Of a DNA stretch of 64,000 nucleotides, positions 1 through 10,137 are shown in pieces; within the stretch, counting starts at the first letter, position 1; every line of letters starts with the position of its first letter. The stretch comes from Segniliparus rugosus ATCC BAA-974. GTDB taxonomy: Bacteria; Actinomycetota; Actinomycetes; Mycobacteriales; Mycobacteriaceae. Both the position numbers and the translations under genes were made by a program. The notes under the pieces are model-generated. The model searched no databases and was not told where the DNA came from. It saw only the letters and a program-made list of their open reading frames with translations. Location: assembly GCF_000185725.2 (NCBI RefSeq), contig NZ_KI391953.1, forward strand, positions 1,108,750-1,172,749. The letters run 5' to 3'.

Positions 1-302
1 TCTCCACCGGGCACACCCTTGTGGTGCCGAGGGCGGAGGTGGACAACTGGCAGAACGTCGATCCGGAACTGTTCGGCAAGGTCATGAGGGTCGCCCAGAC
101 TATCGGCAAGGCCGTGGTGCGGGCCTTCGACGCCCCGAGGGCGGGCCAGCTGATCGCGGGCTTCGAGGTGCCGCACCTGCACGTGCACGTCTTCCCCGCG
201 TGGGGACTCGGCGACTTCAGCTTCGAGAACGCCGACCGTTCGGTCACGCCGGACCAATTCGAGGCCGCAGCGGAGAGGATCAGGTCCGCGCTCGCGAGCT
301 GA
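1..302 (+). CDS. HIT-family nucleotide hydrolase, 5' partial
   Basis: The gene is cut by the window start, so only the C-terminal ~100 residues are present, reading from base 3 (S-T-G-H-T-L...). The HIT signature HLHVHVF is visible; its alternating histidines form the phosphate-binding, catalytic triad of histidine-triad proteins, which hydrolyse nucleoside phosphoramidates or dinucleotides. The upstream 'GHTLVVPR' and '[13 protein letters not shown]' spacing is typical of short Hint-like proteins, normally about 140 residues, so roughly 40 residues are missing. The substrate cannot be told. The next gene begins 6 nt after the stop and may be co-transcribed. Confidence 0.85.
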   Translation, partial: STGHTLVVPRAEVDNWQNVDPELFGKVMRVAQTIGKAVVRAFDAPRAGQLIAGFEVPHLHVHVFPAWGLGDFSFENADRSVTPDQFEAAAERIRSALAS

Positions 303-307
303 ATCCT

Positions 308-874
308 ATGAGTCGTTTTCCTGAGGAGGAGTTCCGTCCCCGCTGGCGTGGGCAGGCGCTCCGCGTGGCGCTCATCGTCGGCTGCGTCGTGCTCGCCGCG
401 GCGGTGGGGATACTCGGGTTCCGCGTCCTCGCCCCTGCGGAACAGCAACGGACCAGCAACCGCGATTTCGAGCAGGCCAAGGCGAACGTCATTCGCTTGA
501 CGGCGTGGGCGGCTGGGGTGCCGCAGGACTACCCGAGCCGGGGTTTGAAGCATGGCTGCAAGGCGGGCACGGTCGGCGAGGGGCCGCCGTGGACCTGGTC
601 GCAGGAGTACGACGTGCCGTACTCCGAGCAGCGGGTCAAGGAGATCACCGCGCGGTTGCGGGAGTTGCGCGACCAGGGGTGGCATTACGTCGAGACGCAG
701 AAAGTGCTCGAAGACGTGCACACGAAGATCGGCGTGCAGGTGTCCAACAACGAACTCGTCTCCATCGACGCGTGGCGCGGCAGCAGGATCAATATCGAGG
801 ACGACGCCAAGGCGGGGATACCCCCGCAGGAGCATACGATTAATATCATCGGTCTCAGCGAGTGCACGAGCTGA
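308..874 (+). CDS. Single-pass membrane protein of unknown function
   Basis: 188 residues. I do not recognise a family. The N-terminus is cytoplasmic and charged (MSRFPEEEFRPRWRG), followed by one hydrophobic segment at about residues 20-42 (VALIVGCVVLAAAVGILGF); the remaining ~145 residues are hydrophilic and presumably extracytoplasmic, with a single Cys near residue 80. The start is the ATG 6 nt after the HIT gene stop. A longer reading frame extends upstream into the HIT gene but would overlap it by about 100 nt and lacks a better ribosome site. The close spacing suggests an operon with the HIT gene, but nothing indicates a shared role. Confidence 0.6.
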   Translation: MSRFPEEEFRPRWRGQALRVALIVGCVVLAAAVGILGFRVLAPAEQQRTSNRDFEQAKANVIRLTAWAAGVPQDYPSRGLKHGCKAGTVGEGPPWTWSQEYDVPYSEQRVKEITARLRELRDQGWHYVETQKVLEDVHTKIGVQVSNNELVSIDAWRGSRINIEDDAKAGIPPQEHTINIIGLSECTS

Positions 875-934
875 TCTCGCTGCTGATAAGGCTTGAGGCT
901 ACCCGGCCTCGCCCTCGATGACGAGAGGACATCT

Positions 935-1708
935 GTGAGCGCGACACCGGAGCACCCTTCGCGCTCGAAGGCGAACGAATACCACTTCGACATCGACGGC
1001 AAACCGATCGACGCGAGCTGGTGGGCGACTTTGCAAGCGATGGGCTCGCAGTACGCCCTCGTCCGCCGCAGCGTGGTGCGCGGCTGGCTGATCACCACGG
1101 AGTGGACCGGCAAGGAGTGGCATCTCCCGAAAGATGGGCTGCCGAGGATCTTCCGCACGAACGTGCACGACCCGGGCGGGCAGAACCAGCACTCGGCGCA
1201 TTGGGAGAGCCGCGCGGACGCGGCCCAGGGCCACGCTTCGGTCGAGGCGCTGATTCTGCGCGCGCTGCGCCTGGCCGAAGAAGGCCCTGGGGATTGGGAC
1301 GAGGACGAGGAGCCCTCGGACGAGGATTCCCGGCAGATCGACGGGTATTACGACATCGAGGGTCGGCTGCTCTCGTACGAGCAGTTCCGCGCGTTGCGCG
1401 CGCTGGGCAGTTGGTACTCGGACGTCGCGCTGCGAGAGCGGCTGTACGGGTGGACGATCGAGACGATGTGGACCGGCTGGGACCGCCAGGAGGAGGACCA
1501 TCCGGACGAGCGTCCGATGGTGGTCACCACGGAGATCGATTGCGATTACAAGCATTTCGCGCGGGGCGGCTGGCCGGACGCGCACAGCGCGCGGGTCGGC
1601 CACGTCCAGATCAGGGGTTTGGTCGGGCAGTTCGCGCTCGGGCAGCTGTCGCGGGAAGAGATGCTGGTCTGCTGCGACGCCTTGTGGACTCCGCGCCCGA
1701 GGCGCTAG
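935..1708 (+). CDS. Unknown protein made of two related halves
   Basis: 257 residues, starting at GTG 935 behind a GAGAGG ribosome site at 922-928; the in-frame TTG at 893 lacks one. No signal peptide, no membrane segment and no family I recognise. The two halves look like copies of one module: 'RGWLITTEWTG' near residue 50 recurs as 'YGWTIETMWTG' near residue 180, each preceded by a 'G..(L/I)..x..QAMGS / RALGS' helix-like stretch and an arginine-rich segment. An acidic linker (about residues 120-137) joins the halves. The protein is rich in Trp, Asp and Glu. Function unknown; likely cytosolic. Convergent with trpA across a 160-bp gap in which I see no feature. Confidence 0.65.
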   Translation: MSATPEHPSRSKANEYHFDIDGKPIDASWWATLQAMGSQYALVRRSVVRGWLITTEWTGKEWHLPKDGLPRIFRTNVHDPGGQNQHSAHWESRADAAQGHASVEALILRALRLAEEGPGDWDEDEEPSDEDSRQIDGYYDIEGRLLSYEQFRALRALGSWYSDVALRERLYGWTIETMWTGWDRQEEDHPDERPMVVTTEIDCDYKHFARGGWPDAHSARVGHVQIRGLVGQFALGQLSREEMLVCCDALWTPRPRR

Positions 1709-1870
1709 ACGCGGCCCAGCCGGATGGCGCAGGGCTCGTGGGAGGCGCCCCGGAGCCCAGCAGCCGCCCCGCAGGAGTGGGAGGAGATCCCCCTTCCCCA
1801 GTCCACGATCTGGCGTTGCGCGAACGCCGAGGCCAGAAGCCTCCGATAGGACCAGAAGCGCGTTTTCGGG

Positions 1871-2661
1871 CTACACGGACTCGCCGCGCACCCCGGCCGC
1901 CAGTTCCCGCACCAGCTTCCGCAACGCGTCCTCGCCCTTGTTCAGCGCCGCGACCAACGCGGAGCCGACGATCACCGCGTCCGCGTAGCCCGCGACATAG
2001 CGCGCCGCCTCGCCATTGGAAACTCCGATGCCAACGCCGACCGCGATGCCGCTGGCTTTGCGCACCCTGGCGACCAGCTCGGCGGCGTCCATCGAGATAT
2101 CGGTTCGGGCCCCGGTCACTCCCATGGTCGAGGCGGCGTACACGAAGCCTCGGCACGAGTTGGTGGTGAGGATCAACCGCTCATGCGTCGAAGACGGGGC
2201 GACGAGGAAGATCCGGTCCAGGTTCAACCGGTCCGAAGCCTGGAACCAGGCCTCGGCCTCCTCCGGAATGAGGTTCGGGGTGATGAGGCCGAGACCGCCA
2301 GCGTTCTCCAGATCCGTGGCGAAACGGTCCACCCCGTATCGGAACACAGGGTTCCAGTAGGTCATGACCAGCGCGGGGATGTCCTTCTCGCGCAAACCCT
2401 CGATGAGCGGGAACAGATGCTTGAGCCGGAAGCCGGTCTGCAGCGCGGCGACCGCGGCGGACTCGATCACCGGGCCGTCCATCACCGGGTCGGAATACGG
2501 CACGCCGACTTCGAGGAGGTCGCAACCCTCCTCGGCGAGGATCTGGAACGCGCGCAGCGAGGTCTTCAGGTCCGGGTAGCCTGCGGGCAGGTACCCGATG
2601 AGCGCGGCGCGCCCCTCGGTCTGGCACTTGGCGATGACGTCGGCAGAGGACTCGGGGATGC

Positions 2662-2665
<4 letters not shown>
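1871..2665 (-). CDS. trpA: Tryptophan synthase alpha subunit
   Basis: 264 residues, the usual TrpA length. It cleaves indole-3-glycerol phosphate to indole and glyceraldehyde 3-phosphate and channels indole to TrpB in the alpha2-beta2 complex in the cytosol. The catalytic acids are in place: Glu52 in '[11 protein letters not shown]' and Asp63 in 'MDGP'; the C-terminal '[15 protein letters not shown]' is the phosphate-binding region of the TIM barrel. The ATG overlaps the trpB stop by 4 nt (ATGA), so translation is probably coupled. Last gene of trpC-trpB-trpA. Confidence 0.97.
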
Positions 2666-3902
<1,237 letters not shown>

Positions 3903-3906
<4 letters not shown>

Positions 3907-4718
3907 CGAACGGGCCGGGGGCAAGACGGGTGCGTCCCCGCCGTGACCAGCTCGACAAGGGCGGCGAGCGGGTCCGGTGCGGTGACGATGCCCTCGCCGA
4001 CCAGCACGGCGTCGGCTCCGGCCGCTGCGTAGTTCAGCAGGTCGGCAGGGCCTTTGCAGCCGGATTCGGCGATCTTCATGACGTTCGAGGGCAACGCGGG
4101 AACGACGCGGGCGAACGTCTCGGGGTCCACTTCGAGCGTTTTGAGGTTCCGCGCGTTGACGCCGATGACCGTGGCCCCGGCCTCCAACGCGCGCTCGGCC
4201 TCTTGCTCGTTGTGCACTTCCACCAGCGCGGTCATGCCAAGGCTCTCGACCCGGTCCAAGAGCGAGCTGAGCGCGAACTGGTCCAGCGCCGCGACGATGA
4301 GCAGCACGATGTCCGCGCCGTGGGCCCGCGCCTCGTGCACCTGGTAGGTGGTCACGATGAAGTCTTTGCGCAGCACGGGGATGTCGACGGCGGCGCGGAC
4401 CGCGTCGAGGTCGGCGAGCGACCCTTTGAACTTGCGCTCCTCGGTGAGCACGCTGATCGCGCGCGCGCCGCCCTCCTGGTACAACCGGGCCAAATCGGCG
4501 GGGCTGGCGATTTCGGCGAGGGCGCCTTTGCTCGGGCTCGCGCGCTTGATTTCGGCGATCACGCCGACGCCCGGCTCGCGCAACGCGGCGGCGGCGTCCA
4601 GCGGGTCCGGCGCGGCTTCCGCGTCCAATTTGATCTGCGCGAAGTCCCGCGCAGCCTCGCGTGCGGCCACATCTTCCCGCACTCCAGCGACAATCGACTC
4701 GAGAACGGTTTCCGACAT
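3903..4718 (-). CDS. trpC: Indole-3-glycerol phosphate synthase
   Basis: 271 residues, monofunctional TIM barrel with no fused TrpF. It converts carboxyphenylaminodeoxyribulose phosphate to indole-3-glycerol phosphate. Catalytic motifs: '[13 protein letters not shown]' (substrate-binding Lys and Ser), 'VLRKDFI' (general-acid Lys), 'GVNARNLKT' and 'AESGCKG'. The ATG lies 6 nt after a TATCCT hexamer (4725-4730), so this gene probably heads its own, leaderless transcript trpC-trpB-trpA, separate from trpE and the membrane gene upstream. Confidence 0.97.
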
Positions 4719-4730
4719 GCCCCAAGGATA
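4719..4730 (-). promoter_or_regulatory. Leaderless promoter -10 of trpC
   Basis: Hexamer TATCCT (4730-4725) followed by 6 nt and then the trpC ATG, the geometry of a leaderless start. No Shine-Dalgarno is present and no clear -35 is seen. Confidence 0.5.
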
Positions 4731-4814
4731 ACCTGCTTCGCTGTCAGGTCCGTCAGCGGTTCCGCTCAGCGCCGTCCGAGCGGTTGTGAGCTTTCAGATC
4801 ACGCCGCCCGAGGC

Positions 4815-5414
4815 TCACAGCGTGGGGTCTTCGCCAGCGTCGAGCCTCGCCCAGGCGGAGCGTTCCTCCTCTGGCCGGTCCTGTTTCGCGCCGGGGGAGT
4901 CGAAACGGCTCCCGAGGCCCTGCGCGGCCCGTGCGGCGCGCAGGACGAAAGCGGCGGCGGCGAGGGCGAGCAGCCCCGCCGCGACGGGGAGCGCGCCAGG
5001 CTCGCGGCTCGCCGCGAGGTGGTCGACCTGGTAGCGCTCGGGAAGGGCGGCCAATTGCGCCATCTGGGCCGGATCAGGGTCGCTCGCGAGCCAGTCCGCC
5101 CCCGACCAGAGCAGCCCGGCCCCGGCGAGGGCGATGACGAGCGCCATCCCCCGCAGCGTCCAGCCCTTGACCGCGAAGACGGCGGGCACGGCGGCGATCA
5201 GCAGGAGGGAGAGGGCGACGGTGAGCGGCGCGAAGTCCGCGCCGAGCAGTCGGACGTGGCGCGGCGCGCCGAGCCCGTCGTACGCGTCGGCCTGCGCCCA
5301 GAGGCTCCGCGAAGCCCCGTACGCGGCGGCCCCGCCGAGCAGGAGCAGGAGCGAAGCCAACGCGAGGGGGCGCTTCACCGTGCCTCGCGTCCTGGCTCGC
5401 CGGGGGAGCGCCAT
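4815..5414 (-). CDS. Trp-operon-associated membrane protein (TIGR02234 type)
   Basis: 199 residues with about four hydrophobic segments (roughly 16-35, 62-80, 88-106 and 140-160) and a hydrophilic C-terminal tail rich in Asp/Glu/Arg. Its place directly after trpE and before trpC, plus 'AVKGWTLRGMALVIALAGAGLLWSG'-like content, match the actinobacterial trp-associated membrane family (Rv1610 type in M. tuberculosis). The function of that family is unknown; a role tied to tryptophan or its precursors is inferred only from conserved position. The gene is 34 nt downstream of trpE, so co-transcription is likely. Confidence 0.85.
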   Translation of the reverse strand: MALPRRARTRGTVKRPLALASLLLLLGGAAAYGASRSLWAQADAYDGLGAPRHVRLLGADFAPLTVALSLLLIAAVPAVFAVKGWTLRGMALVIALAGAGLLWSGADWLASDPDPAQMAQLAALPERYQVDHLAASREPGALPVAAGLLALAAAAFVLRAARAAQGLGSRFDSPGAKQDRPEEERSAWARLDAGEDPTL

Positions 5415-5448
5415 GGGCGCTGTCGTGGCGGCGATGGCGGTGTTTGCG

Positions 5449-7020
5449 TCATGGGCGCTCCGTCTTGTTTTCGTTCGGGGAGCGCATCGTATGCGCTGCG
5501 GCGATGGCGGACAGGACGGTGTTCGCCTTGTTCCGGCTCTCCCAGTACTCCGAGGAGGGGTCGGAGTCGAGGACGACGCCGCCGCCCGCCTGCACGTACG
5601 CCACGTCGTCTTTGACGACGGCGGTGCGGATGGCGATGGCGGTGTCGGCCTGGCCGGTGAAGTCGAAGTACCCGACCACGCCGCCGTAGAGGCCGCGCCG
5701 GGTGAGCTCGACCTCCTCGATGATCTCCATCGCCCGGACTTTCGGCGCGCCGGAGAGGGTGCCTGCGGGGAAGCAGGAGAGCACCGCGTCGAGCGCCGTC
5801 TGGTCCGAGGCCAGCTGTCCGCTCACCGTGGAGACGAGGTGCATGACGTGGCTGTAGCGCTCCACGACCCGGAACCGGGCCACGCGGACGCTGCCGGGCA
5901 CGCACACCCTGCCGAGGTCGTTGCGCCCGAGGTCGACCAGCATGAGGTGCTCCGCGTTCTCCTTGGGGTCGTCGGTGAGCCGTTTCTCGAAGAGGAGGTC
6001 GTCCTCGCCCGTCCCGCCTCGGGGCTGGGTGCCCGCGATGGGCCGGGTCGTCACCGTGCGCCCGCGAACGGTGACCAGCGCCTCAGGGCTGGAGCCGACG
6101 ATATGGAAGGCGGTGGAGCCGTCCTCGCCGGGGACGCGGATGAGGTACATGTGCGAACTCGGATTGTTCACCCGCAACACCCGGTACACGTCGAGCGGAT
6201 CCGCCTGCGTCGGCATGCTGTAGCGCTGCGACGGCACGACCTGGAACGCCTCGCCCGCCTCGATCTCGGCCACTACGGCCCGGACGTTGCGCCCGTACTC
6301 CTCCTCTGTGAGCTGGGAGTCGAATTCGGCCGAGGGCCAGTCGAAGACGGACACCGTGGACGGCGAGGGCGCGGCGAGGTCCGAGGTCATCGTGTCCAGC
6401 CGGGCGAGGGCCTGCGCGTAGAGCGCGTCGAGGTCGGCCCCCGTGCTTTCGGGGAGGAAGGTGTTGGCGATGAGGGTGATGATGTTCGCGTGATGGTCGA
6501 ACACGGCCAGGTCCGAGACGAGGAGCATGGTCATCGCGGGCAGGCGCAAATCGTCTTGCGTCCGCTCGGGCAGTTTCTCCAGCCAGCGCACCACGTCGTA
6601 GCTGAGGTACCCGACGAGCCCGCTGGTCAACGGCGGCAGGCCCGGAATGGGGTCGGTGGCCAGCGCCCGCACGGCCTCGTTGAGCACCTGCAGCGGCTCG
6701 CCCTCGGTCGGGATCCCCTCTGGCGGGGCTCCCCGCCAGACGGCCTTGCCGTCGACCGAGGTCAGCGTGGCGCTGGTGCGCACCCCGATGAAGGACCACT
6801 GCGACCACGTTTTGCCGTGCTCGGCGGATTCGAGCAGGAACGTGCCCGCGCGGTCCCCGGCGAGCTTGCGGAACGCGGAGACCGGCGTCTCCGCGTCGGC
6901 GAGGAGCCTGCGCGTCACCGGGACCACGCGTCGCCCGCCCGCCAGCGCCTCGAACTCTGCGCGCGTGGTCGTGTGGGAGGCGGCGTTGCCGGTGAGGGCG
7001 CTGACAGTCATAACCGTCAT
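5449..7020 (-). CDS. trpE: Anthranilate synthase component I
   Basis: 523 residues. Converts chorismate to anthranilate using ammonia from a TrpG subunit, which is not in this window. The allosteric tryptophan-binding motif LLES is at about 62-65, so feedback inhibition is expected. The chorismate-binding core is intact: '[16 protein letters not shown]', '[19 protein letters not shown]', '[18 protein letters not shown]', '[17 protein letters not shown]' and '[12 protein letters not shown]'. Two starts are possible, 7020 and 7011; a GATAAT hexamer at 7024-7019 would place a leaderless start at the second Met (7011). Confidence 0.96.
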   Translation of the reverse strand: MTVMTVSALTGNAASHTTTRAEFEALAGGRRVVPVTRRLLADAETPVSAFRKLAGDRAGTFLLESAEHGKTWSQWSFIGVRTSATLTSVDGKAVWRGAPPEGIPTEGEPLQVLNEAVRALATDPIPGLPPLTSGLVGYLSYDVVRWLEKLPERTQDDLRLPAMTMLLVSDLAVFDHHANIITLIANTFLPESTGADLDALYAQALARLDTMTSDLAAPSPSTVSVFDWPSAEFDSQLTEEEYGRNVRAVVAEIEAGEAFQVVPSQRYSMPTQADPLDVYRVLRVNNPSSHMYLIRVPGEDGSTAFHIVGSSPEALVTVRGRTVTTRPIAGTQPRGGTGEDDLLFEKRLTDDPKENAEHLMLVDLGRNDLGRVCVPGSVRVARFRVVERYSHVMHLVSTVSGQLASDQTALDAVLSCFPAGTLSGAPKVRAMEIIEEVELTRRGLYGGVVGYFDFTGQADTAIAIRTAVVKDDVAYVQAGGGVVLDSDPSSEYWESRNKANTVLSAIAAAHTMRSPNENKTERP

Positions 7021-7024
7021 TATC
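7012..7024 (-). promoter_or_regulatory. Leaderless promoter -10 of trpE
   Basis: GATAAT (7024-7019) followed by 7 nt and ATG at 7011. It overlaps the first possible ATG (7020). Together with the TAGGCT box of bcp it fills the 38-bp divergent gap. There is no room for a trp leader peptide here. Confidence 0.4.
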
Positions 7025-7046
7025 TCAGCGCGTCCGGCGCGAGGAG

Positions 7047-7058
7047 TAGGCTGGGCGC
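7047..7058 (+). promoter_or_regulatory. Leaderless promoter -10 of the peroxiredoxin gene
   Basis: TAGGCT (7047-7052), 6 nt, then ATG 7059. The same hexamer precedes three other genes in this window at the same distance. Confidence 0.5.
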
Positions 7059-7544
7059 ATGAGTCTGCAAGTTGGCGATGTCGTGCCGGATTTCGAGCTG
7101 CCTGACCAGACGGGCGCGCCCCGCAAGCTCAGCGAGTTCCTCGCGCAGGGCCCCACGGTCGTGTTCTTCTACCCGAAGGCTTCCAGCCCGGTGTGCACGG
7201 TGCAGGCCTGTCAGTTCCGCGACCTCGGCGCGCAGTTCCAGGCGCTCGCGAGGGAAAAGGGCTGGGGCTCGGTGCAGCGGGTCGGGATCAGCAAGGACTC
7301 CGTCTCGGGCCAGGCCGGATTCGTCTCGGGCCGCTCGTTGGACTACCCGCTGTTGTCCGACAAGGAGGGGAAAGCGGCGGCCGCGTTCGGGGTCAAGGGC
7401 GGCCTTGGCGGGCTGAGCCCGGTCAAGCGGTCGACCTTCGTGCTCGACAAGGACGGCAAGGTGCTCAAGGCGATCTTCCACGAGTTCCGGGGCAAGGCGC
7501 ACGCCGACGAGGCGCTGGAGTTCCTGCGGAGCTGGAATCCGTAA
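7059..7544 (+). CDS. bcp: Thioredoxin-dependent peroxiredoxin, PrxQ/BCP type
   Basis: 161 residues, thioredoxin fold, cytosolic. Reduces hydrogen peroxide and organic hydroperoxides. The peroxidatic Cys46 and resolving Cys51 sit in '[11 protein letters not shown]', the five-residue spacing typical of PrxQ enzymes. The usual P-x-x-x-T-x-x-C motif has Ser43 in place of Thr, a tolerated change. '[14 protein letters not shown]' and '[11 protein letters not shown]' are standard PrxQ segments. Divergent from trpE with 38 nt between the starts. Confidence 0.92.
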   Translation: MSLQVGDVVPDFELPDQTGAPRKLSEFLAQGPTVVFFYPKASSPVCTVQACQFRDLGAQFQALAREKGWGSVQRVGISKDSVSGQAGFVSGRSLDYPLLSDKEGKAAAAFGVKGGLGGLSPVKRSTFVLDKDGKVLKAIFHEFRGKAHADEALEFLRSWNP

Positions 7545-7695
7545 CGGAGCTGGGGCGCTGCAAACCGGCGGGCCAGGCGTCTATTGGGCGTCAATTGCCC
7601 GCGGATGAGCCGAAAATCCGCATAGGATCCGGTGGTCACCGGCTAATCTGGAGCAGACCACGAGGTTCCGTCGGCGCTCAGGAGGATTTGGGATC

Positions 7696-8460
7696 ATGCG
7701 GAGATTTGTACGACATGCGCTGACGATCATCGGTGCGGCCGTCGCCGCGACGACAGCGCCGCTCACGGCTCCTCTGGCCGCCGCCACAGCGGACGGCACG
7801 GTCTCCGCTCAGAACGGCGTGGTGTCCGTGTCCCCCGCCGAGGGCGAGACCGTCGGCGTGGCGGCTCCGGTGACCATTCGTTTCGCCGGCCCGGTCGCGG
7901 ATCGCGCGGCGGCGCAGCAGGCCGTCGGCTTCTCCGCCTCGAACGTCCCGGACGGGGCTTTCAGCTGGCCCGACGACGCCACGATGCGCTGGACCCCGAG
8001 CGGATACTGGCCCTCGCACTCGACGGTCACCGTGGTCGCGGCGGGCTACCCGCACAAGTTCCGCACCGGCGCGGAGGTGGTCGGCATCGCGAGCATCAGC
8101 CAGCACACCTTCACCGTGAAGATCGACGGCAAGGTCGTCAAGACGATGCCCGCCTCGATGGGCAGGCCCAAGCACCCCACCCCGGTCGGGTCGTTCACCA
8201 CGCTGGAGAAGCAGAACCCGGTGGTGATGGACTCGCGGACCATCGGCATCCCGCTCAACAGCCCGGAGGGCTACAAGCTCACCGTGTACAACGCGGTGCG
8301 CGTCACCTGGGGCGGCGTGTACGTGCACGCGGCCCCGTGGTCGGTGGCCTCGCAGGGCAAGGCGAACGTGAGCCACGGCTGCATCAACCTGAGTTCCGAG
8401 AACGCGGCCTGGTACTACAACACCGTCGGCATCGGGGATCCGGTCATCATCAACGCGTGA
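7696..8460 (+). CDS. L,D-transpeptidase with N-terminal Ig-like domain
   Basis: 254 residues. Builds 3-3 cross-links in peptidoglycan outside the membrane. A signal peptide covers about residues 1-31 (MRRFVRHALTIIGAAVAATT...), followed by an Ig-like domain (about 41-120) and the YkuD catalytic domain (about 130-254). The catalytic motif is complete: His211 in 'YVHAAPWS' and Cys229 in 'SHGCINLS'. The length and one-Ig layout resemble the short mycobacterial LdtMt1-type enzymes. The start has a strong AGGAGG site at 7680-7685. It overlaps the next gene by 4 nt (GTGA). Confidence 0.93.
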   Translation: MRRFVRHALTIIGAAVAATTAPLTAPLAAATADGTVSAQNGVVSVSPAEGETVGVAAPVTIRFAGPVADRAAAQQAVGFSASNVPDGAFSWPDDATMRWTPSGYWPSHSTVTVVAAGYPHKFRTGAEVVGIASISQHTFTVKIDGKVVKTMPASMGRPKHPTPVGSFTTLEKQNPVVMDSRTIGIPLNSPEGYKLTVYNAVRVTWGGVYVHAAPWSVASQGKANVSHGCINLSSENAAWYYNTVGIGDPVIINA

Positions 8461-9404
8461 CAGAGCCGCTGAAGCCGAGGTCCCCGCAATGGTTGTTGTT
8501 GCCGAGGTCCGCGCAGGGCAGGCGCAAGTACGTCGGCTGGGTGGGGCTCTCGCGCTCCATCTTCCTTTTCTTCCTCGTCCCGTTCTCCCTCAGCGCCCTC
8601 GTTTTCGTGTATTCCGCTGAGGGCAGGAAGAACGAGGCAGGCCAGTTGTGGGGGTTCTTGGCGTTGAGCGCCGTGCCGTCCCTCTGCACGGTGCTGTTCT
8701 TCGTGAACCGTTTCCGGCAGCGCCCGCGCGGACTGCGGACGTTGCCGCCGCTGCGCCCGCTCGGCGAGCCGCAGCGCGATCACCATGCTTCCGCGCGCAC
8801 GGGACCGGCGGGCGTGCGCTATCCGCTCCGAAGCGCCGATATCCAAATGAAAAACGTGGGCAGGCTCTTGGCGGCGGCGCTGCTTGCCACGCTGGGGGCG
8901 CTGCTGTTTTTCGGAGCCGAAGGAGAGTGGACGCGCCGAGCTGGGGCCGGTCTCGTCCACTGGTACGGCGGCTTGACGATCCTCGTTGGCGCGGTCGGGG
9001 CGCTCGTGGTCCTCGTCGCCTGGTTCCGGGGAGCAGGTCGGTCCAGTTTCGCCATTGTTGCCGCACCGAGCGGGATCTGGCTCCCTTCGGCGCTGCGACA
9101 TGAGCCGGTGTTCTGGGATGACATCGCTGCTTTCCAGCGCCAATCGCTCGCGCTCTCATACCGGGCACGGCCAGACTGGGACGAATCGCGAGCGCTCCTC
9201 TCCTGGCAATGGGAGACCGAGAAATGCGAGGTCGACGTGCTCGCGATCATTGGGGCCGACGGGGAGGCGGCGGCGTATTTGCCGCTGGACGAGCTGCCGG
9301 ACCCAGAGCGATTCGTCCGACAGGTCGAAACGATCTGGCGCGACCCCGTCTTGCGCGCCGAGCTGGACAGCGAGGAAGCCGCTCGGCGGCTGCAGAACTT
9401 GTAG
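8457..9404 (+). CDS. Four-segment membrane protein of unknown function
   Basis: 315 residues from GTG 8457, which overlaps the transpeptidase stop (GTGA), so the two are probably translationally coupled. Hydrophobic segments lie at about 33-53, 63-83, 133-152 and 164-186, two hairpins separated by a basic, Pro/Arg-rich loop. The C-terminal ~120 residues are soluble, with several Trp ('SWQWETEKCEVDVLAI', 'VFWDDIAAFQ'), and resemble in general style the PH-like domains of small actinobacterial membrane proteins, but I cannot name a family. Coupling hints at a cell-envelope role. Confidence 0.65.
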   Translation: MTEPLKPRSPQWLLLPRSAQGRRKYVGWVGLSRSIFLFFLVPFSLSALVFVYSAEGRKNEAGQLWGFLALSAVPSLCTVLFFVNRFRQRPRGLRTLPPLRPLGEPQRDHHASARTGPAGVRYPLRSADIQMKNVGRLLAAALLATLGALLFFGAEGEWTRRAGAGLVHWYGGLTILVGAVGALVVLVAWFRGAGRSSFAIVAAPSGIWLPSALRHEPVFWDDIAAFQRQSLALSYRARPDWDESRALLSWQWETEKCEVDVLAIIGADGEAAAYLPLDELPDPERFVRQVETIWRDPVLRAELDSEEAARRLQNL

Positions 9405-9423
9405 CCGTGGAACGGCGAGCGCG

Positions 9424-10137
9424 TCAGCCCAGTTCCCCGGCCGCCGCGTCGTCGAGGAACCACACCGTGCGCTCGGAGCCCTGCGCCCCCGAGGACGGCA
9501 CGTCGACCGGCGCGGCCCCGCCGAGCGCGGCTTTCGCGGCGGCGGCTTTCCCCGCCCCGGAGACGAGCAGCCACACCTCGCGGGCGCGATGGATCGCGGG
9601 CAGGGTGAGGGTGATCCGCTCGGGCGGCGGCTTCGGCGAGTCCAGGACGGCGAGGACGGGTTTGGCCTGCTCGCGCACCGCAGGGGTGTCCGGGAAGACC
9701 GAGTTGATGTGCCCTTCTTCGCCCATGCCCAAAAGATGCAGGTCGAAGCCTTCGGGCAGGATCTCGGCGTATGCTTCGGCCGCGGCTTCGGGGGTGGCCC
9801 AGCCGCCGCCGGGGGCTCCCATCCGGAACACCCTGGCCGGGTCGGCCGGCACGTGGTCGAGCAGGGCCTCGAAGGCCTGGCCGTCGTTGCGCTCGGGATG
9901 CCCTGCCGGCACCCAGCGCTCGTCGCCCCAGTAGAAGTCGATCTTGTCCCAGGCTAGGTCGGCCCCGCGCAACGCCTTGAGCAGGCCGATGCCCGCCCCG
10001 CCGCCGGTGAGCACCACCGAAGCCGAGCCGCGATCGGCGAGCGCCGCGCCGACGAGCGCGACGAACCGCTCCCGCGCGGCGGCGACCAGGCTCTCCAGGT
10101 CGGAGACGCGGACGAGTTCGACCTGCCCGCCGCTCAT
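9424..10137 (-). CDS. pgl: 6-phosphogluconolactonase
   Basis: 237 residues, DevB/NagB-fold lactonase. Hydrolyses 6-phosphogluconolactone, the product of Zwf. Recognisable segments are 'VLTGGGAGIGLLKAL', 'DFYWGDERWVPAGHPERN' and 'LHLLGMGEEGHINSVFP', the last carrying the catalytic Glu-Glu-Gly-His region. Last gene of tkt-tal-zwf-opcA-pgl; the ATG overlaps the opcA stop by 4 nt. Confidence 0.94.
   Translation of the reverse strand: MSGGQVELVRVSDLESLVAAARERFVALVGAALADRGSASVVLTGGGAGIGLLKALRGADLAWDKIDFYWGDERWVPAGHPERNDGQAFEALLDHVPADPARVFRMGAPGGGWATPEAAAEAYAEILPEGFDLHLLGMGEEGHINSVFPDTPAVREQAKPVLAVLDSPKPPPERITLTLPAIHRAREVWLLVSGAGKAAAAKAALGGAAPVDVPSSGAQGSERTVWFLDDAAAGELG

Noticed and set aside
5134-7062. 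Long open frame opposite trpE, and similar long antisense frames opposite zwf, tkt, trpB, fadD, lepA, fadE and accA3
   Set aside because: High GC keeps antisense frames open. Their proteins are Arg/Gly/Asp-rich and lack family motifs, while the other strand encodes clear enzymes.
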